Of a DNA stretch of 64,000 nt, positions 10,322 to 20,916 are shown piece by piece (position 1 is the first letter of the stretch; each line of letters opens with the position of its first letter). This stretch comes from Sporothrix humicola (taxonomy: Eukaryota; Ascomycota; Sordariomycetes; Ophiostomatales; Ophiostomataceae), in contig WNYE01000034.1 of NCBI GenBank assembly GCA_021396245.1, positions 186,001 through 250,000 on the forward strand, written 5' to 3'. The position numbers and the translations under genes are program-made. The notes below the pieces were generated by a model that searched no databases, had not been told where the DNA came from, and saw nothing but the letters and a program-made list of their open reading frames with translations.

Positions 10322-13300
10322 TCACTTCTCCCCAATCGACGCAAACGCCACATAGTTGTGGAGGAACCCGTCGCGGCTCCACTCACCGCTCAGCATCTCG
10401 AGCGCCTCCAGCAGCCCCTGCTCGGTCGGCAGGATTGTCGGCGGCAGGCTCTTGAGCGCCGAGCGCTTGGGGTCCGCAGGGTCGACGGCCTTTTCGCTGA
10501 GCTTGCGCAGCATCGACACGGCGAGCACGACAATGTACATGATCTCGGCGTCCTTGACCAGCTGCTGCTGCTGCTGCTGGATCTGGCGGGCGGTGCCGGT
10601 CGCGCGCAGGTGGCGCAGCTGGTGCTCGACGACCTCGTAGTCGCGGCAGAGGTCGCGGACGGCGCGCTGCAGGTTCTGGACGAAGCCGTTTTCGGCGCTG
10701 AGCCACGTGCGCGTGACGCCCGTCTCGAAGCCGGGCGCGAGCGAGGCGACAATGTCGGCTGCCAACAGGCCCTGCATGAGCATGGGCTTGCGGACTTCCT
10801 GGACGGGAGGCAGGTGCGGGGGCCGCGGTTCGCGGAGGTGGACGTAGTCGGGGATGGGCGAGATCGCGAGGGCAAACGTCTGCGTCAACAGGTCATAAGG
10901 CATGGCGCCGCTGGGGTCGGCCGCAAAGACGTTGCGGAAGTGTGTGCGGTTGGGCTCGTCGCGGGCCAGCAGTTTGGCGAGGGCGTCGACGGCCGAGGGG
11001 AGGTACGGTTGCAGGGTGGCGTGGTAGGTCGGGAAGAAGAGGTGCTCGTCGGCGAGGCTGGGCAGGGGCGAGGGCGCAAACGCCAGCAGGAACTGCAAGA
11101 AACAGAAGGCCTCTTGCTGGTCGGGGATCTCGATCGACCCAGAAATGTTAGACAGCAGAGTAATGATATCCTTCATGAAGTCCAGCATGTTGAGCTGTGT
11201 CCGCAGCAGCATGTTACGAGTGCCGACATATCTAATGAACTGGCACAGGAATTTGATGGCTGACTCGTCGGCCAGACCGGCCTGGTTGCGCGGGTTGAAA
11301 GACAGGTTGCGGAAGATGGTGGTGATGCACAGCAGGTAGTCGACGTTGCGGTCCATTTCCTCCTCTTCCGACCCAACGGCAGGCTCGTCGCGGATCGACA
11401 GGCGCTCCATCTGGCAGGCGCGTGCAATGTCCTCGTAGGGCGGGATTAGGATCTCGTCCGACACCTCGACGGTGTTCTCGGCCAGTACCTCGAGCAGCTC
11501 GTCGGCGTACCCAATGAGCGTCTCCAGCAGATCGTCGCACTTTTCCAGGTCAATCTCGAGGCCGGGCATGTTGGTGATAGTAACAGTCGCCAGCGTGTCG
11601 AGGGCCAGGCGCACCTCGCCGTGGATGCCCGACTGGATGCTCATTGTCAGGGCGTGGATGTCAATGTTGCCGAGCTCGCCGGGCGCTGGCACCTCAGGGC
11701 GGAACCGCAGGATGTCGGTGACCACATTGGCCGGCGCGTGCACGTCGACACCACCATACGTTTGCGTGTCCCGGCTGCACGGCTTGTACTCGTCCGTGTC
11801 GGCAAAGGGCGGGCCCTGCATATGGCCAGGCATAAAGCCGCCCTGCATGTGACCAGGCGGCATCTGGCCAGGCGGGAACTGGCCGGGCATGGGCACAAAG
11901 CCGTTGGCCGGGTGGCCATCCATAAAGGGAGGACCGCGCATGGGGCCGCCAGGCATACCGGGCATGCCTGGCGCCGGCGACTGCGGCGGGAACTCCTCGT
12001 GGGCGGCCGACGCAGCGCGGGCGTTCTTACCCTTGCCCTTACGCGAGGTAGGAGGCGCCGGCTGGTTCGGGGCGTGGGGCGTCGAGAAGCCGTTCATCTG
12101 GCCATTAGAGGCTGCGTGCTTAAGCGCGGCCGGCTGCTGGCCCGATGCGGACCGCTTGTTAGGACGGGATGCGGATTTCGGGGTGCTGGGCATGCCGACG
12201 GGACCGCCCTGGCCTGGCTGGTCAAGCGATGGTGGCTGTGGTGGCTGCTGCTGCTGGGGCGTTGGTGGCTGGATGCCCTGAGGCGGTTGTGGCTGCTGCG
12301 GTGTCGGGGGTTGTTGCTGTTGAGGCTGACCCGGTTGCGGCGGCTGTGGCTGCTGGCCTGGGCCACCCGGACCGCCGGGACCTCCAGGACCACCTGGACC
12401 TCCGGGGCCTTGCTGCTGGTTAAACGCCTGCTGGGCCTTCATCTGTGCCTGGTGCTGTGCCTGGAGCTGTTGCTGGTTCGCCTTGGCGCGGCTCTGGGTG
12501 ACGACAAACTCTTCAAACTTGAGTAGGTTGCGCTCGTAGATGGCCTTGATCTGGCCGGCCACGGTGGGTATTTGCGCGGGCGGGAAGCCAAGGGCGTTGG
12601 ACACTTGCGGCCAGCCGTTGTTCTGCGTGATGTTACGGTAGCCGCTGAACTTTTGGACGGTCTGGAACAGCTGCATCAGGTGCAGTGGCCGGTCACCAGC
12701 CACGGGGTTCGGGTCGAGCGGCATGTTGATGCGCTGCATGAACACGGTGAGCTGCTGCAGGAACTGGTCGGCCGAGCGCTGGGGCCCATTAGGCTGCTGC
12801 TGGCCTGGTGCACCGCCGGGGCCCTGGGCGGTCTTGGGCGTGCTCGGCGTGGCTTGGCCGTTGGGGCCACCCGGCTGCTGTTGTTGGTGGGGCGGCTGGC
12901 CTGACTGTGGTGACTGTTGCTGCTGCTGCTGCTGCTGCTGTTGGGCTTGCTGCTGCTGTGCCTGCTGGACCTGTTGCTGCCGGGCAATCATGTTACGTTG
13001 CTGGGCGCTGATGGACTGGCCGGGCATCTGGGGACCGCCGGGCTGCATGCCACCGCCGCCCTGCTGTAGCTGGCGCTGCAGCTGCATCTGATACATCAGT
13101 TTTTGCTGCTCGAGCGGGTTGCGCGCCTGGGCGAGCTGCTGCTGCATTTGCGGCGTGAACGGCATCTGGCCCATCTGTGCAGCCATTTGCGGGTTCATCT
13201 GGCCCATCTGGCCCATTTGTGCAGCCATTTGCGGGTTCATCTGTCCCATCTGGCCCATCTGCGGTGGCATCTGGCCCATGTGCTGGGGCATGCCCATCTG

Positions 13301-14113
13301 GCCGCCCGGTTGTTGCGGGTTGGGCGATGGACGACCGGGCGGCGGCGTCGGTGTGAAGTTGGGGTTGAAGCCGGGCGGGAAGTTACCGCCACCGGGTCCA
13401 CCTGGCTGCCCTGGCTGGCCTTGTCCTGGCTGGCCTTGCCCTGGCTGGCCGTATGGACTTTGCTGTTGTGCGTTGGCCGTGTTATGGTCCGATGGCGCGG
13501 GTGATGCTTGCGGCGCGAAACTCTGGGTGGCGGGCGAGAAGGGATGCGGCGAGGTCGTGGCGACGCGTTGCGGGACGGCGCTGCCGGCGCGGATCTGGTT
13601 GGCCATGATAGGCGATGGCGTCGCGTTGGCGGAGCCGTTGGGCGGGAGATGAGAAAAGTTGGGCGGTTGCGGTTGTTGGGGCGTCTCGGCGCGTGTCGTG
13701 TTGGGCAGCATGCCGGCACCCTGGCGCGGCGACGCGGCGATGCTGTCTTCGCGTGGGCGCGGCCGTTTTGATGGAATGACCGAGTTGGTCTGGTACATGG
13801 GGTTCTGGAAGGACGGCGACGCGTTGCGCATCGGCCCACCATTCGGATTTGGTGTGCCGGCGCCGCTGTTGCCGCCATTCCCTTGTGGCTGCCCCGGCTG
13901 GCCTTGTTGTGCCTGTTGCATGGCCATCAACTGCTGTGGGCTGGCATAGGGATTGCCGGCGACGGGATTGAACTGGGCCTGGTTGGCGGCCATGAACGCG
14001 GCCGGGTCCATCATGCCGCCGACGCCCACTTGTGGCGCATTTGGGTTGTTGATGTGCGGGAAGCCGTTGCCATTGTGGTTCTGCACGGCGGCCTCGTTCA
14101 TCCAGCCACTCAT
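10322..14113 (-). CDS. SWI1: SWI/SNF chromatin-remodelling subunit SWI1 (ARID domain)
   Basis: Uninterrupted 1263-aa protein. Residues 1-440 are low-complexity Gln/Pro/Gly/Met-rich sequence, with a polyQ block (~384-401) and a 14-residue Met-Gly-Gln-Met repeat (~283-321). Residues ~449-537 are an ARID/BRIGHT DNA-binding domain: it opens Asp-Gln-Phe-Leu-x-x-Leu, contains the Lys-Phe-Ser-Gly-Tyr-Arg turn and Asn-Gly-Trp-Pro-x-Val, and ends at Phe-Glu-Glu-Phe. Then follows a second Gln/Pro/Gly region with a Gly-Gly-Pro repeat. The C-terminal ~480 residues form a helical armadillo-like region conserved in fungal Swi1 proteins. It acts in the nucleus as a subunit of the ATP-dependent SWI/SNF complex. 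The ATG at 14113 is the only plausible start, and no intron is needed. The GC-rich repeats produce many long spurious frames on the plus strand. Confidence 0.92.
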   Translation of the reverse strand: MSGWMNEAAVQNHNGNGFPHINNPNAPQVGVGGMMDPAAFMAANQAQFNPVAGNPYASPQQLMAMQQAQQGQPGQPQGNGGNSGAGTPNPNGGPMRNASPSFQNPMYQTNSVIPSKRPRPREDSIAASPRQGAGMLPNTTRAETPQQPQPPNFSHLPPNGSANATPSPIMANQIRAGSAVPQRVATTSPHPFSPATQSFAPQASPAPSDHNTANAQQQSPYGQPGQGQPGQGQPGQPGGPGGGNFPPGFNPNFTPTPPPGRPSPNPQQPGGQMGMPQHMGQMPPQMGQMGQMNPQMAAQMGQMGQMNPQMAAQMGQMPFTPQMQQQLAQARNPLEQQKLMYQMQLQRQLQQGGGGMQPGGPQMPGQSISAQQRNMIARQQQVQQAQQQQAQQQQQQQQQQSPQSGQPPHQQQQPGGPNGQATPSTPKTAQGPGGAPGQQQPNGPQRSADQFLQQLTVFMQRINMPLDPNPVAGDRPLHLMQLFQTVQKFSGYRNITQNNGWPQVSNALGFPPAQIPTVAGQIKAIYERNLLKFEEFVVTQSRAKANQQQLQAQHQAQMKAQQAFNQQQGPGGPGGPGGPGGPGGPGQQPQPPQPGQPQQQQPPTPQQPQPPQGIQPPTPQQQQPPQPPSLDQPGQGGPVGMPSTPKSASRPNKRSASGQQPAALKHAASNGQMNGFSTPHAPNQPAPPTSRKGKGKNARAASAAHEEFPPQSPAPGMPGMPGGPMRGPPFMDGHPANGFVPMPGQFPPGQMPPGHMQGGFMPGHMQGPPFADTDEYKPCSRDTQTYGGVDVHAPANVVTDILRFRPEVPAPGELGNIDIHALTMSIQSGIHGEVRLALDTLATVTITNMPGLEIDLEKCDDLLETLIGYADELLEVLAENTVEVSDEILIPPYEDIARACQMERLSIRDEPAVGSEEEEMDRNVDYLLCITTIFRNLSFNPRNQAGLADESAIKFLCQFIRYVGTRNMLLRTQLNMLDFMKDIITLLSNISGSIEIPDQQEAFCFLQFLLAFAPSPLPSLADEHLFFPTYHATLQPYLPSAVDALAKLLARDEPNRTHFRNVFAADPSGAMPYDLLTQTFALAISPIPDYVHLREPRPPHLPPVQEVRKPMLMQGLLAADIVASLAPGFETGVTRTWLSAENGFVQNLQRAVRDLCRDYEVVEHQLRHLRATGTARQIQQQQQQLVKDAEIMYIVVLAVSMLRKLSEKAVDPADPKRSALKSLPPTILPTEQGLLEALEMLSGEWSRDGFLHNYVAFASIGEK
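12912..12960. repeat. CAG/CTG triplet tract coding polyglutamine in SWI1
   Basis: Runs of CTG/TTG triplets on the plus strand (CAG/CAA in the gene) code a nearly pure polyglutamine tract at ~residues 384-401. Such tracts vary in length between strains and make this a likely polymorphic microsatellite. Confidence 0.8.
13166..13262. repeat. 42-bp tandem repeat in SWI1 (Met-Gly-Gln-Met units)
   Basis: Two nearly identical 42-bp units starting near 13166 and 13208, plus a partial third. They code the 14-residue unit MGQMGQMNPQMAAQ and lie within the disordered N-terminal half of SWI1. Confidence 0.75.
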
Positions 14114-17100
14114 GGTGATGGATGAGGGAGGTTATTGATGGGAGAGATGGGAGATGGAATAAGACGACGCGATTCGGTCGATGAGGATATCGAGGATGGC
14201 GGAGATGAAGACGGCCGTCGGCAATGGGCCCATCTGCCTGGCCGTGGTGTGCCGATGGAAGACGCAAAAAGCGATTGGTATCTCGGGAGTCGTCGATCGT
14301 GGTTCGTGATGTCGTCGTCGTTGGTCTCGTCGTGTGTCGACTCGGGTTGTCTTCGAATCGATTTTTCGCCTTTGTCTTTCGTTTTTCGCTTTTCGTTTTT
14401 TTCGTCAATTCGCTTTTTGCGACAAAATGGTCAGCAAAGCAAGGTCGGCGACAGTGGACGGCGGCGCGGACGGCGAGAACACGCGCGACGTCATCAACAC
14501 AGACATGCAACAATGGGAGAAATGAAATGTCTGATATAATCGAGATGGGCAGTAACACGGCAGAGGGTGTTCGCGATGCGGAGGGCGGAGGGGGGGGGAG
14601 GAGAAAGAGAGTCGCGTCAGGTCGCGGCTGTGTCAGGGTATGGGGCTCCGTGTGGGCATTTGGCTAGAGAGGTGTGTGAGGGCGGTGGTGGAAGGAGCGA
14701 TGGATGGCTTTTGGTTTTTGGTTTTGTTTTTTTGGGGTGATAAGGAAAGTGCAGTTTTCTCTGGCTTTTGGGGCACTTCTGGGCACTGAATTGGGGCACC
14801 TGCTTTTTTTCTTCACGTTTTTTGCTGCGCTTTGCTCCTTTTTGCTTTGTTTTCTTCACTGCTCCTACTCGTTGTGGCTCATTGTTGACCAATGAGAAGG
14901 GGCGAATCAGAGAATCAATGGTACGCGCAGTGCGTGGCAGGAACTAACAGCGCAAAACGTGCTGGAAAATAGACAGTTGACAGCAAGTTCAGGGGCAGAG
15001 TGCCTGGAATTTTAGGGGGCAGTTGGGGAACGTTGGGGTGCGCTTTCCCTACTGAACAAGTATTTTTCAGGGGGTGATGGGGCCGAGGCCAGGCCAGCGT
15101 GGCCGAAAGGGCAGGCGCGAATGTGCAGAGCGACAAAAATACAGTGTACAGGCAATAGGGGCAGCTAATTGGGGCAGTCGAAAAGGAAGCAACAGGGGAC
15201 GGGAAATAGCAAAAGGGAAGGAAACAGCGACAGAGAGTCTCCGCAGTCGCGTTCAGTTCCCACTCAGGAAAGCAAGCCACACGCGACGGCAGGTGCGATG
15301 GGAAGGTGAGTGGGAAGTGGAAGGCAAATGTCAGGGAAAGGGAAAGGGAAAGGAAAGGGAACGAAAGCCCGAGCCAGACCAGAGACAGCAAGAGCGACGG
15401 GCTGCGTGTCACTCGATGCAAGGCCAGGCAGGTGCCAGTTCTCCGTAGAGTAGGGGCTATTGACAAATGCCGGGATGGGGAAAAGAAACGGAATCGAATC
15501 TCGAAATGGACAATAGTCAACAGACAAATGACAAACGACAAACGTACCTCGAAACCTCAAAAGCCAAAAAGTCGAAACCAAAATGCGCGAATGCGCGCGC
15601 GTTGGAGTTGGTGCTGTGCTTTGTTGCTTGGTATGTGTGTTCGGTCGGGGCGGTTGGGATTTCAGTGGGAAAAGGGCGACGAACAAGACTTGTGAGAGCT
15701 GGGGAGGAGAAGACTGGGAAAATGGAGTCTCCTTTTTCCTGGCTCTTTCCCTCGCTCATTTTCGCTGGATTCATCGCGGCGCTAGACCAGAGTGGGGCAC
15801 AGTTGCCTAAGCGAGAGCGACTGGCCAATAGGACACCCGGAAAGAGTGGTAGTGACTAAGTACACTGTAGAGTATTCTGAGATAGGTACAAGGAAGTGCA
15901 CCAATATTGCGTGGATAAAAATGTACTCTTCTCGGACGGTACAACAGCAGTTAACATCTGACAGAACGAGACGAGTCTCCAGACTGCACATCGACAGTAG
16001 AGAAAAGAGGCGAGAAAACGGTGAAGAAAGCCCTCTTCTTGTCGAGTTCAGTTTACGAACCTCTGCTATGATTTACAAGGACTTTTAACAATCAATTTAA
16101 ATAGAACAATAATGGGTCAGGACGCTTAACAAGGCGTATCTGAGCCAAGAACTTCTACGGGAAGGAGCACTGAAGAGGATCTGAGATCGGTACCTGCACT
16201 GTAAGGTACGCTCCAAGCCCGGCCAAACCTTAATCTTGACAAGGCTGAACAGAAAAGACGATCATATGAGATCTGGATCTTATCTTACTCCGCACGGAGC
16301 ACAAGGGGTGTACGGAGTATGGGGAGGTGTATGGGAATGCTGTGGGAAAGGGTAGAAGGGAGGGAGGAGGGAAGACAGAAGTGAGGTAGAGTGAGGTAGG
16401 AGGGGACAAGAGAGAGACCCATGTTGGGCTGCAGGCACCGGGCCAGATCGACAGGCAACGGGAGAAAGAGAAGAGGAGAGAGAGGGAAGACCAACAGACT
16501 GGAGGCCAAAGAAATCGAGACTGGGCTGGGCCAGAGAAAACCATCCTGACGGCTTCGTCTTCCCGAGGCGGGCCTTGCCGAGAAGCGAGAAAGAGGTGAC
16601 TAGTCGAGGGATGGGGAGGAAGAAAGAGGAGACGACGAAGACGAGGGGAATGACGACAGAGACGCAGGAGCACAAGACATGAAAGGACGGGGACGTTGGG
16701 TTTCGTTAGTAGCCGGTGCTTGGCAGGGTCGTTTCTTTTCGTCTCTTTTCCTTTTGTCAAATCTCGGAGGATTCTTTGGGCGGAGGGTCTCGACTTGGAT
16801 TGGACCCTTTGTGTCCATTTGTGTGTCCATTCGGGTTTCTTGGGGTTTCCTTTGGTCTTTTTTGGGGGCGAATAAAGGGTGACGCAAGTCGTTATTGGGC
16901 AATTCGAGACGACAGAAAACAAAGAGGAGGGGAAGAAAGGAAAGATAAGCAAGAGGACAATGCTGTTGGAAGAAAGGATGAATGGACAGCTCAAGTGAGG
17001 GCTGGCCAAAGATCCAACTGACCGTTCACACCATCATTTGACTGTGAAAACTAATGACAAGCTTCGAGTCTGTTGGATCTTTTGATGTTCTTTCTTTGCT

Positions 17101-17406
17101 TCTGATTTTGACGTTTCTTCTGTCGAGTGTGAAGCGGTTTTGGTGCAAGGTGGAACCCAACGGTCTGGATTGACGGACAAGCACTGGTAATGCCTAAAGC
17201 GGACTAGTACAGGTAGTGTTCGTGCCCTAGCACTCGGGAACGCGTCTCGTCAGGGGAGCACGAGATATTACGAACGGAGCAGGAGCGGAGGAAAAGAGAT
17301 TTGGTAAGAAATAATTTGATTCTCTTTTTTTTCCCGACAATTCCTCTCTTCTACACGGAGTATACACACAGAGTACGGTTTGCTCGCTTCGCTCGCAAAC
17401 AGCAAT
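14114..17406. other. 3.3-kb divergent intergenic region between SWI1 and the EVE-domain gene
   Basis: Must contain the promoters of both divergent genes and probably a long SWI1 leader. It is purine/pyrimidine-biased (G/A-rich at 15.1-15.4 kb, C/T-rich on the minus strand at 16.2-16.9 kb). Frames of 200-260 codons on the minus strand are low-complexity Ser/Pro/Leu/Phe and match no family. TACGGAGTA occurs at 16311 and a variant at 17354. Confidence 0.5.
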
Positions 17407-18621
17407 ATGCCCCCTAAACGAAAGAGCACGGCCGCGGCTGTGGCCGAATCCGAGGCCGGCCCCAGCACAGCATCGCCTCTCCGGCGGTCGACGCGACGAC
17501 GGACTCTGCAGGCAGACGAGGTAGAAGCAGCGGCAGAGGCAGAGGCAGAGCCTGAGGCATCTCCTGCACCGCCAGCAAAGCGAGCACGAACTGCCAAAGC
17601 GGCGACACCAAAGGCGACACCAGCAAAGAAGGCCATCGAAAAGCCTGCGCCAAAAGCCACTCCAAAGGCTACCCCAAAGACGGCCAAAGGCAAGGGAAGA
17701 GCAGTGACGGAGGATGTTGACGCTGGCGAGGGACCGTCGACTGCCGCTCCAGCCCCTACTCCGGCAACCGCATCTCGCAAGAGAAAGGCCGACGCAGAAC
17801 CCGAACCGGCAGCACCCGAGCCGGCAGCAAAAAAGGCCAAGGGCAAGGGCAAGGCGCCAGCCAAGGGGAAGGGAAAGGCGCCGGCCAAATCCAAGGCGAA
17901 GGCGAAGCCAACCCCGAAAGGAAAGGGAAAGGCTGTGGCCGCCTCCGAGGACGAAGAGTCTGAAGAGGAGGAGGAGGAAGCCCCTGTCGACGCTTCCACT
18001 ACGACTGTCTCTGCTGCGTCTCCCACGGAAGCTCCCGTTGTCAAGGAGGAGCTCGACGCCAAAAAAGTCAAGAAGGAAGAAGAGGAAGACGACAAGGCCG
18101 CCGCCACGCGCCAGTACTGGCTCCTCAAGGCCGAGCCCGAGTCGCGCTTCGAGAACGGCGTGGACGTCAAGTTTAGCATCGACGATTTGAGGTCCTGCAA
18201 AGAGCCCGAGCCGTGGGACGGCATCCGCAACTACGCGGCGCGCAACAACTTGAGGAAAATGAAAAAGGGCGACCTCGCCTTTTTTTATCATAGTAACACC
18301 AAGGAGCCCGGCATTGTGGGCACCATGACGATCGTCAAAGAGCACTCGCCCGACCTGACGGCGCACGACCCCAAGACGGCGTACTACGACCCCAACGCGG
18401 CGGCGGATCTGGCCAAGGGTAAGGAGCCCAAGTGGAGCGTCGTGCACGTCGCGTTCCGGAGCAAGTTTGACACGCCCATCACGCTGAGGCAACTCAAAGA
18501 GATGGGCGGGCCGGGCCAGCCTCTCGACAAGATGCAGATGCTCAAGCAGTCGCGGCTGAGTGTGAGCCGCGTGAGCGCCGAGGAGTGGAAGCATCTGCTG
18601 GGGGTGGCGGGTGCGACATGA
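17407..18621 (+). CDS. EVE-domain protein (THYN1/DUF55-like) with basic N-terminal tail
   Basis: 404 aa, one exon; the ATG at 17407 opens Met-Pro-Pro-Lys-Arg-Lys. Residues 1-230 are disordered and rich in Lys, Ala, Pro and Glu, with repeated Lys-Gly-Lys-Ala motifs and Pro-Lys-Ala-Thr, resembling histone-H1 or AT-hook tails; nuclear localisation is likely. Residues ~235-404 are an EVE (DUF55) domain: it begins Tyr-Trp-Leu-Leu-Lys-Ala-Glu-Pro-Glu-Ser and contains Trp-Asp-Gly-Ile-Arg-Asn-Tyr-Ala-Ala-Arg-Asn, then Gly-Asp-Leu-Ala-Phe-Phe-Tyr-His-Ser and Trp-x-x-Val-His-Val. EVE domains are PUA-related and, in THYN1-like proteins, are linked to recognition of modified cytosine in DNA. The substrate here is not known. 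It is convergent with UTP6. Confidence 0.9.
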   Translation: MPPKRKSTAAAVAESEAGPSTASPLRRSTRRRTLQADEVEAAAEAEAEPEASPAPPAKRARTAKAATPKATPAKKAIEKPAPKATPKATPKTAKGKGRAVTEDVDAGEGPSTAAPAPTPATASRKRKADAEPEPAAPEPAAKKAKGKGKAPAKGKGKAPAKSKAKAKPTPKGKGKAVAASEDEESEEEEEEAPVDASTTTVSAASPTEAPVVKEELDAKKVKKEEEEDDKAAATRQYWLLKAEPESRFENGVDVKFSIDDLRSCKEPEPWDGIRNYAARNNLRKMKKGDLAFFYHSNTKEPGIVGTMTIVKEHSPDLTAHDPKTAYYDPNAAADLAKGKEPKWSVVHVAFRSKFDTPITLRQLKEMGGPGQPLDKMQMLKQSRLSVSRVSAEEWKHLLGVAGAT

Positions 18622-18631
18622 ACACGGTAGA

Positions 18632-18649
18632 CAATAATAATAATAATAG
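18632..18649. repeat. AAT trinucleotide microsatellite
   Basis: About six AAT units in the 122-bp gap between the convergent EVE-domain and UTP6 genes, within their 3' untranslated regions. Confidence 0.8.
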
Positions 18650-18743
18650 AATAGACAGTGGCGGTAATAGTAACATTAATGGGAATCATACAGGATAGCG
18701 CTAGTCTAATGCTCTCTTCTTTTCATCTACAACCTTCCCCTGT

Positions 18744-20125
18744 CTACTGTAACAAACGCTTCGCCTCTTCGGCGGCCTCGCCCGCCCGCTCGACCTTGCG
18801 CCGCGTGTCCTCGAGGACGGCCCGAAGGCCAGCGTCCAGGTCGCCCCGTCTCAGCAGCACGTCGATCCACGCCGCGCTTTTGGCGGCAAACTTGGCCTTG
18901 TTGGTGGCCTTGTCTAGGCCGTCCCGCAGAACCGTAATGGCCGAGCGGAGGGCCCGCGGGAAGGTGGCCGCGTTGGGGCTCTGGCCCAGCACGCAGTTCT
19001 TGACGCGGCAGTTCCACGTGGCGGCGTCCTGCGCGTATTTCGACTCTAGAATCTCCAAGACGTGGGCGGCCAGCATGGGCTGCGCCGTGGGGACGGTGGC
19101 GGCAAACGAGCTGAACAGATCGAAAAACAGCTCGGCGGCGTCGGCATTGAAGAACGCCTGCTTGGTGGCCTCGTCAAAGATGGCCTTGGGGATGGCGCCC
19201 TCGAGCGCGGGCGTGGCCTGCAGTCTCTTGACGGCCTCGTCGCTGAACACCAGGGCGTTCTTCTTGTTCTTGGCGAGCGGGTCGTCCACCAGATTTTTGG
19301 GCAGGATGGCGTTATTACTGAAATCGCCGTCATCGGAGTCCTCATCCTCGTCGGTATCGCCGTCGTGCAGCGCCATGCCCTCGCCTTCTTCATAGACATT
19401 TTTGCTCGCTTTACTGTCCGAGCTCGCCGCCGCCTCGGCCGCAATCTGGGCCACGCTCGCATTGTACTGCGCCGTGCCCCGCTGCTTCTTCTCGAGCCGC
19501 GCCAGCCACTCCATCTCGACGCGCGCATACTCGAGCCACACCAGGCTGTCGCTGCCGCAGAACCGGCACCCGCGCATAAACAGGCCCCGCGCCGCCTCCA
19601 TGTCGCCGTCCTGCCACGACTTGCGGCCCGCCACAACCCACAGCGCGCCGTCGCTCGGCAGCATGCGCAGCGCGCGCGTCATGATGCGCCGCCACCGCTT
19701 GGTCGCCTTGCACGCGGCGGCGTACTCGAGATACTTTCTCCACAGGAGCACACTGCCCGGGTGTTTTGTCACCCCTCTTTCAAAAGTCTGAAAGATGCGC
19801 CCCTGGCTCGTAAAGCTGGTCGACTGCTTGATCTTGAGGCGGCGGCAGCGCTTGGCGCGCAGGTCGTCGAGGGACTGGTCCCAGGCGATGTAGGCCAGCA
19901 CATCGTTGGGGCTGGAGCCGGGTGACAGGATGAGGCGTTCGTACTCGGTGCGTTTCTGGACCAGCGTGCGGATTTCGTCCTGGAGGTGTTAGTGATGTCG
20001 ATGACGGAGAAGCACCTTGCGTCGCTCGCTCATACCTTTGAAAATATCTCTTTTGATTCAAACTCGCGGAGCTGGGGCACTGCCCGCTCCAGGTAGTACC
20101 TGGCCTTGTCGTCGACGCGGGCCAT
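18744..20125 (-). CDS. UTP6: U3 snoRNP-associated protein UTP6 (SSU processome, HAT repeats)
   Basis: Two exons, 20036-20125 and 18744-19979, split by a 56-bp intron (19980-20035) with a CACTAAC branch point. The spliced protein is 441 aa; yeast Utp6 is 440 aa. The N-terminus matches the family: Val-x-x-x-x-x-Tyr-Leu-Glu-Arg-Ala-Val-Pro-x-Leu, then Glu-x-Lys-x-Ile-Phe-x-Lys-x-Glu-Ile-Arg and a Lys-Arg-Thr-Glu-Tyr-Glu helix, followed by a Lys-Arg-Cys-Arg-Arg-Leu-Lys segment. HAT helical repeats follow (~residues 85-170, with Trp-x-x-Tyr-Leu-Glu-Tyr and Leu-Trp-Val-x-x-Gly-x-x-x-Trp). An acidic linker and a second helical region complete it. It works in the nucleolar small-subunit processome on 18S pre-rRNA. 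Exon 1 is too short to be seen without splicing, but restores the conserved start. Confidence 0.92.
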
Positions 20126-20916
20126 GGTGTGTGCGTGTGGGAGGTGGTTGCGAAGGAAGGTCGTGATAGTTGGTAGTCAAAGGTCGACGATGTCGCCTTT
20201 TTTTCTCGCCTTACACTTTTTCTGCCATTTTCTGCCACTAATTTTTTGGCGGTGAACGGTGTCCGCACTATCTTATCTGAACAGCACGGTCACGTGCAAC
20301 TCTCAATGGAGATCAACGACGAGTCGACTTGTTACATCAATACATTCCAGTCCTCTTGTCGAATACAACGTCATTTTGAAACCAATATTGCAACCTTGTT
20401 GCATTATCGTCGCCTTTTCTGCATCTTTAATTTGTTGTTTTGGGCTGTTTTCTCTCGGCCATTCTGCCCGGTGCGTCTTGTCCTCACATCGGCGACCCTG
20501 ACCGACGCTAATGGACCCACTTTTATGTTGCACGTTGAAGAGAGCTGAGCGCTGGAGAGCCTGACGCTACAGAGCCTCACCTGCCCGCTATCGGTCACTA
20601 TCGTGCATTCCCTCGTCACACCTCCTGAGCGCCTGTCACACTTGACCTCACATCTTCACGACAATATTGCCAAGACGTGAGGCTGAGCTCCAGCCGCATA
20701 CTGTTGCATTTGCATTATCGTCGAGGTTGCGGTCAAGGTCGAGGGACAGTGCAATTTTGTTTCAGAAAGACACGGCTGCTTTTATTGAGGCAAGATCACG
20801 ATTTAAAGACGGCCATGCCTCGCCGCATCTCCACAGGATGAGGTCATCTTGATCGACGTTCACAGCACACGACACTATTGACATACCAATTGCCACTACA
20901 GTCGCCACGCAACAAA
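20126..20916. other. Divergent promoter region between UTP6 and Zn2Cys6 regulator
   Basis: About 790 bp between divergent start codons. No coding sequence is supported; the frames at 20.25-20.55 kb lack family similarity. It should hold the promoters of both genes. Confidence 0.5.

Noticed and set aside
10358..13504. Several long plus-strand frames (up to ~300 codons) opposite SWI1
   Set aside because: They are shadows of GC-rich, repeat-coded SWI1 on the minus strand; compositions are skewed (Trp/Gly/Arg-rich) and no family is visible.
14915..15541. Minus-strand 208-codon frame
   Set aside because: Low-complexity Leu/Ser/Phe/Pro sequence in a purine-rich promoter; no domain, no partner exons.
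16230..17009. Minus-strand 259-codon frame
   Set aside because: Pyrimidine-rich DNA gives a Ser/Leu/Pro-rich product without recognisable motifs.
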